NCBI RefSeq assembly: GCF_014230145.1
Contig: NZ_JACHVC010000006.1
Span: forward strand, 248,001-312,000
Reading direction: 5' to 3'
DNA length: 64,000 nt
Origin: Pelagicoccus albus
Lineage (GTDB): Bacteria > Verrucomicrobiota > Verrucomicrobiia > Opitutales > Opitutaceae
The notes under the pieces were generated by a model. That model was not told the DNA's origin and did no database searches. It saw only the letters and a program-made list of their open reading frames with translations. Positions 63,217-64,000 of this stretch are shown here, in pieces. Position numbers and translations under genes: made by a program. Numbering within the stretch: position 1 is the first letter of the stretch; every line of letters begins with the position of its first letter.

Positions 63217-63849
63217 CTAGGTTGCCGGGCTGTTATGAGATGCGACCAAGGCATCGATACCACCCGCGATGAAGGTTATGGTATTTTCGGCATTTGGAAA
63301 TCCGGGGCCCGCTTGCATCGCTTGAGCTCTTTGCTGTTGGTGCATGATACCGCTGGTACAGACTATGATGTAGGTGAAGCACTGTTTGATTAGCTCCGGA
63401 GAGTTCCCCTGCAGTGTTCTCGCCAACTCCATCCCGAAAACGCTAATGACTTTTGCGAAGACTTCCTTTTGCAAAACCTGAGTGAGCTCGGTTTGTTCTG
63501 AGATCGCTCTGGCGATGGCTCGCATGAAAGTGGCTCGGCTTTTGTCTTCGTTCATAGCCTCGATCATGGGACGAATCAAAATATCAACGAGCTCTCGCAC
63601 TTTTAGCGGCTTGCCGTCCGATTCTTTGAGAGCCTTGTCGAGGCGCGTAAACCGCTTCTCATTGATCGGCTCGATGCGGTGTCTGATCATGGAAAGGAGG
63701 AGCTCGTCCTTGGATCCAAAGTGATAGCTAACGGAGGCCACGTTACTTTCTGCTCGATTGGTGATGTTTCGAATAGAGGCTCCATAAAACCCTTTTTCGG
63801 CAAACTCAGCTTCAGCGGCTTCGATCAGCCTTTTTCGTGTCTTGTTCAT
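63217..63849 (-). CDS. TetR-family repressor of the efflux operon
   Basis: 210 residues. The HTH is in the first 50 residues (AEFAEKGFYGASIRNITNRA, then ESNVASVSYHFGSKDEL), with the typical YHFGSKDEL recognition-helix end. The C-terminal helical domain (MNEDKSRATFMRAIARAISE) probably binds a pump substrate. First gene of a TetR-OMF-MFP-RND unit, so its own expression is probably autoregulated along with the pump. An inverted repeat lies 13 bases upstream of its start codon. Confidence 0.92.
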   Translation of the reverse strand: MNKTRKRLIEAAEAEFAEKGFYGASIRNITNRAESNVASVSYHFGSKDELLLSMIRHRIEPINEKRFTRLDKALKESDGKPLKVRELVDILIRPMIEAMNEDKSRATFMRAIARAISEQTELTQVLQKEVFAKVISVFGMELARTLQGNSPELIKQCFTYIIVCTSGIMHQQQRAQAMQAGPGFPNAENTITFIAGGIDALVASHNSPAT

Positions 63850-63861
63850 GTTAGCTTAATT

Positions 63862-63877
63862 TCAAACAAACGTTTGA
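63862..63877. promoter_or_regulatory. Putative TetR operator
   Basis: TCAAAC-N4-GTTTGA, a 16-base inverted repeat, lies 12-28 bases before the TetR start codon; its core CAAACGTTTG is a perfect 10-base palindrome. A degenerate copy GAGCAAGCGTTTT (63886-63898) follows, matching AAACAAACGTTTG at 9 or 10 of 13 positions. Position and shape suit a TetR-family operator. Confidence 0.65.
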
Positions 63878-64000
63878 TTTAATTTGAGCAAGCGTTTTCT
63901 CTCCGGTGATCTCTTTTGCTCTCCGTGCAGCCGAACAAAAATAGTTTTATTTTTTCCCTCCTCTGGGAATTCAGGCGCCAGCTCTAGCCGTTCCTTCAGC
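63878..64000. other. Upstream region of the efflux operon at the window edge
   Basis: 123 bases upstream of the TetR operator up to the window end, cut by the window border. The degenerate operator copy (63886-63898) and AT-rich sequence (AAAAATAGTTTTATTTTT at 63937-63954) lie here; I see no coding frame. Confidence 0.4.

Overview
The window looks like chromosomal DNA of a Verrucomicrobiota bacterium, most likely class Opitutae (Pelagicoccus/Puniceicoccaceae-like). This is an inference from family content: DUF1080 and ThuA proteins, an Opitutae-style LacI regulator, a KduI/KduD/IclR polyuronide locus with a GH105 enzyme, a long-type Pta, a SulP-Usp pair and a RedB-like/hybrid-kinase pair. There is no rRNA, tRNA, CRISPR array, insertion sequence or phage gene that I can recognise. 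Coding density is high, most genes lie in short same-strand runs, and intrinsic terminators are visible behind several runs. Most start codons have no clear Shine-Dalgarno sequence; rnhB is the clear exception.

Layout. 1-5.3 kb: end of pgsA, pgpA, convergent lgt and a CNNM/CBS membrane protein, then a SWIM-SNF2 helicase. 5.3-11.2 kb (minus): RedB-like thioredoxin-fold protein, hybrid histidine kinase, DUF5995 protein, GT4 glycosyltransferase and ABM-domain protein. 11.3-16.8 kb: rhlE, a Tat-signal class V aminotransferase, a stand-alone receiver protein, and a Tat-signal HisC-like aminotransferase translationally coupled to a secreted RidA-like protein. 16.8-21 kb: dnaE divergent from rpsU, whose leader can fold an AGGAGG box into a stem next to its start codon. 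21.3-27.1 kb: polyuronide degradation (GH105, sugar isomerase/epimerase-like protein, IclR regulator, kduI, kduD) with repeated TTCCAT operator half-sites. 27.1-30.2 kb: mutY, rnhC and rnhB, the last two adjacent. 30.2-32.8 kb: small membrane protein, a hairpin-rich 630-base gap, PfkB kinase and DUF1080 protein. 33-36.2 kb: fdhD and an FdhF/YdeP-like oxidoreductase. 36.2-39 kb: RimB-like protease, RimK with a TrkA-C-like tail, and an AstE/AspA-family deacylase. 39-45.4 kb: secreted hypothetical, lipase, unknown protein, opgG, Ski2-like helicase. 45.4-48 kb: purE-purK and a ThuA protein. 48-51.5 kb: SulP transporter with universal stress protein, and a LuxR-type regulator with Glu at the phospho-acceptor position. 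51.5-57.2 kb: ackA-pta, a MerR-type regulator with a receiver-like region, and a LacI regulator. 57.4-63.9 kb: TetR-OMF-MFP-RND efflux operon with an inverted-repeat operator.

Working together. The GH105 product enters the KduI then KduD steps towards KDG under a likely IclR switch; the later KDG kinase and aldolase are not in the window. AckA-Pta handles acetate overflow. The efflux operon appears to be a complete tripartite pump with its own repressor. The loci most worth a closer look are the exported PLP enzyme/RidA cassette, the RimB-RimK-AstE cassette, the RedB-like/kinase pair, the rpsU leader and the hairpin-rich gap at 30.6-31.1 kb.
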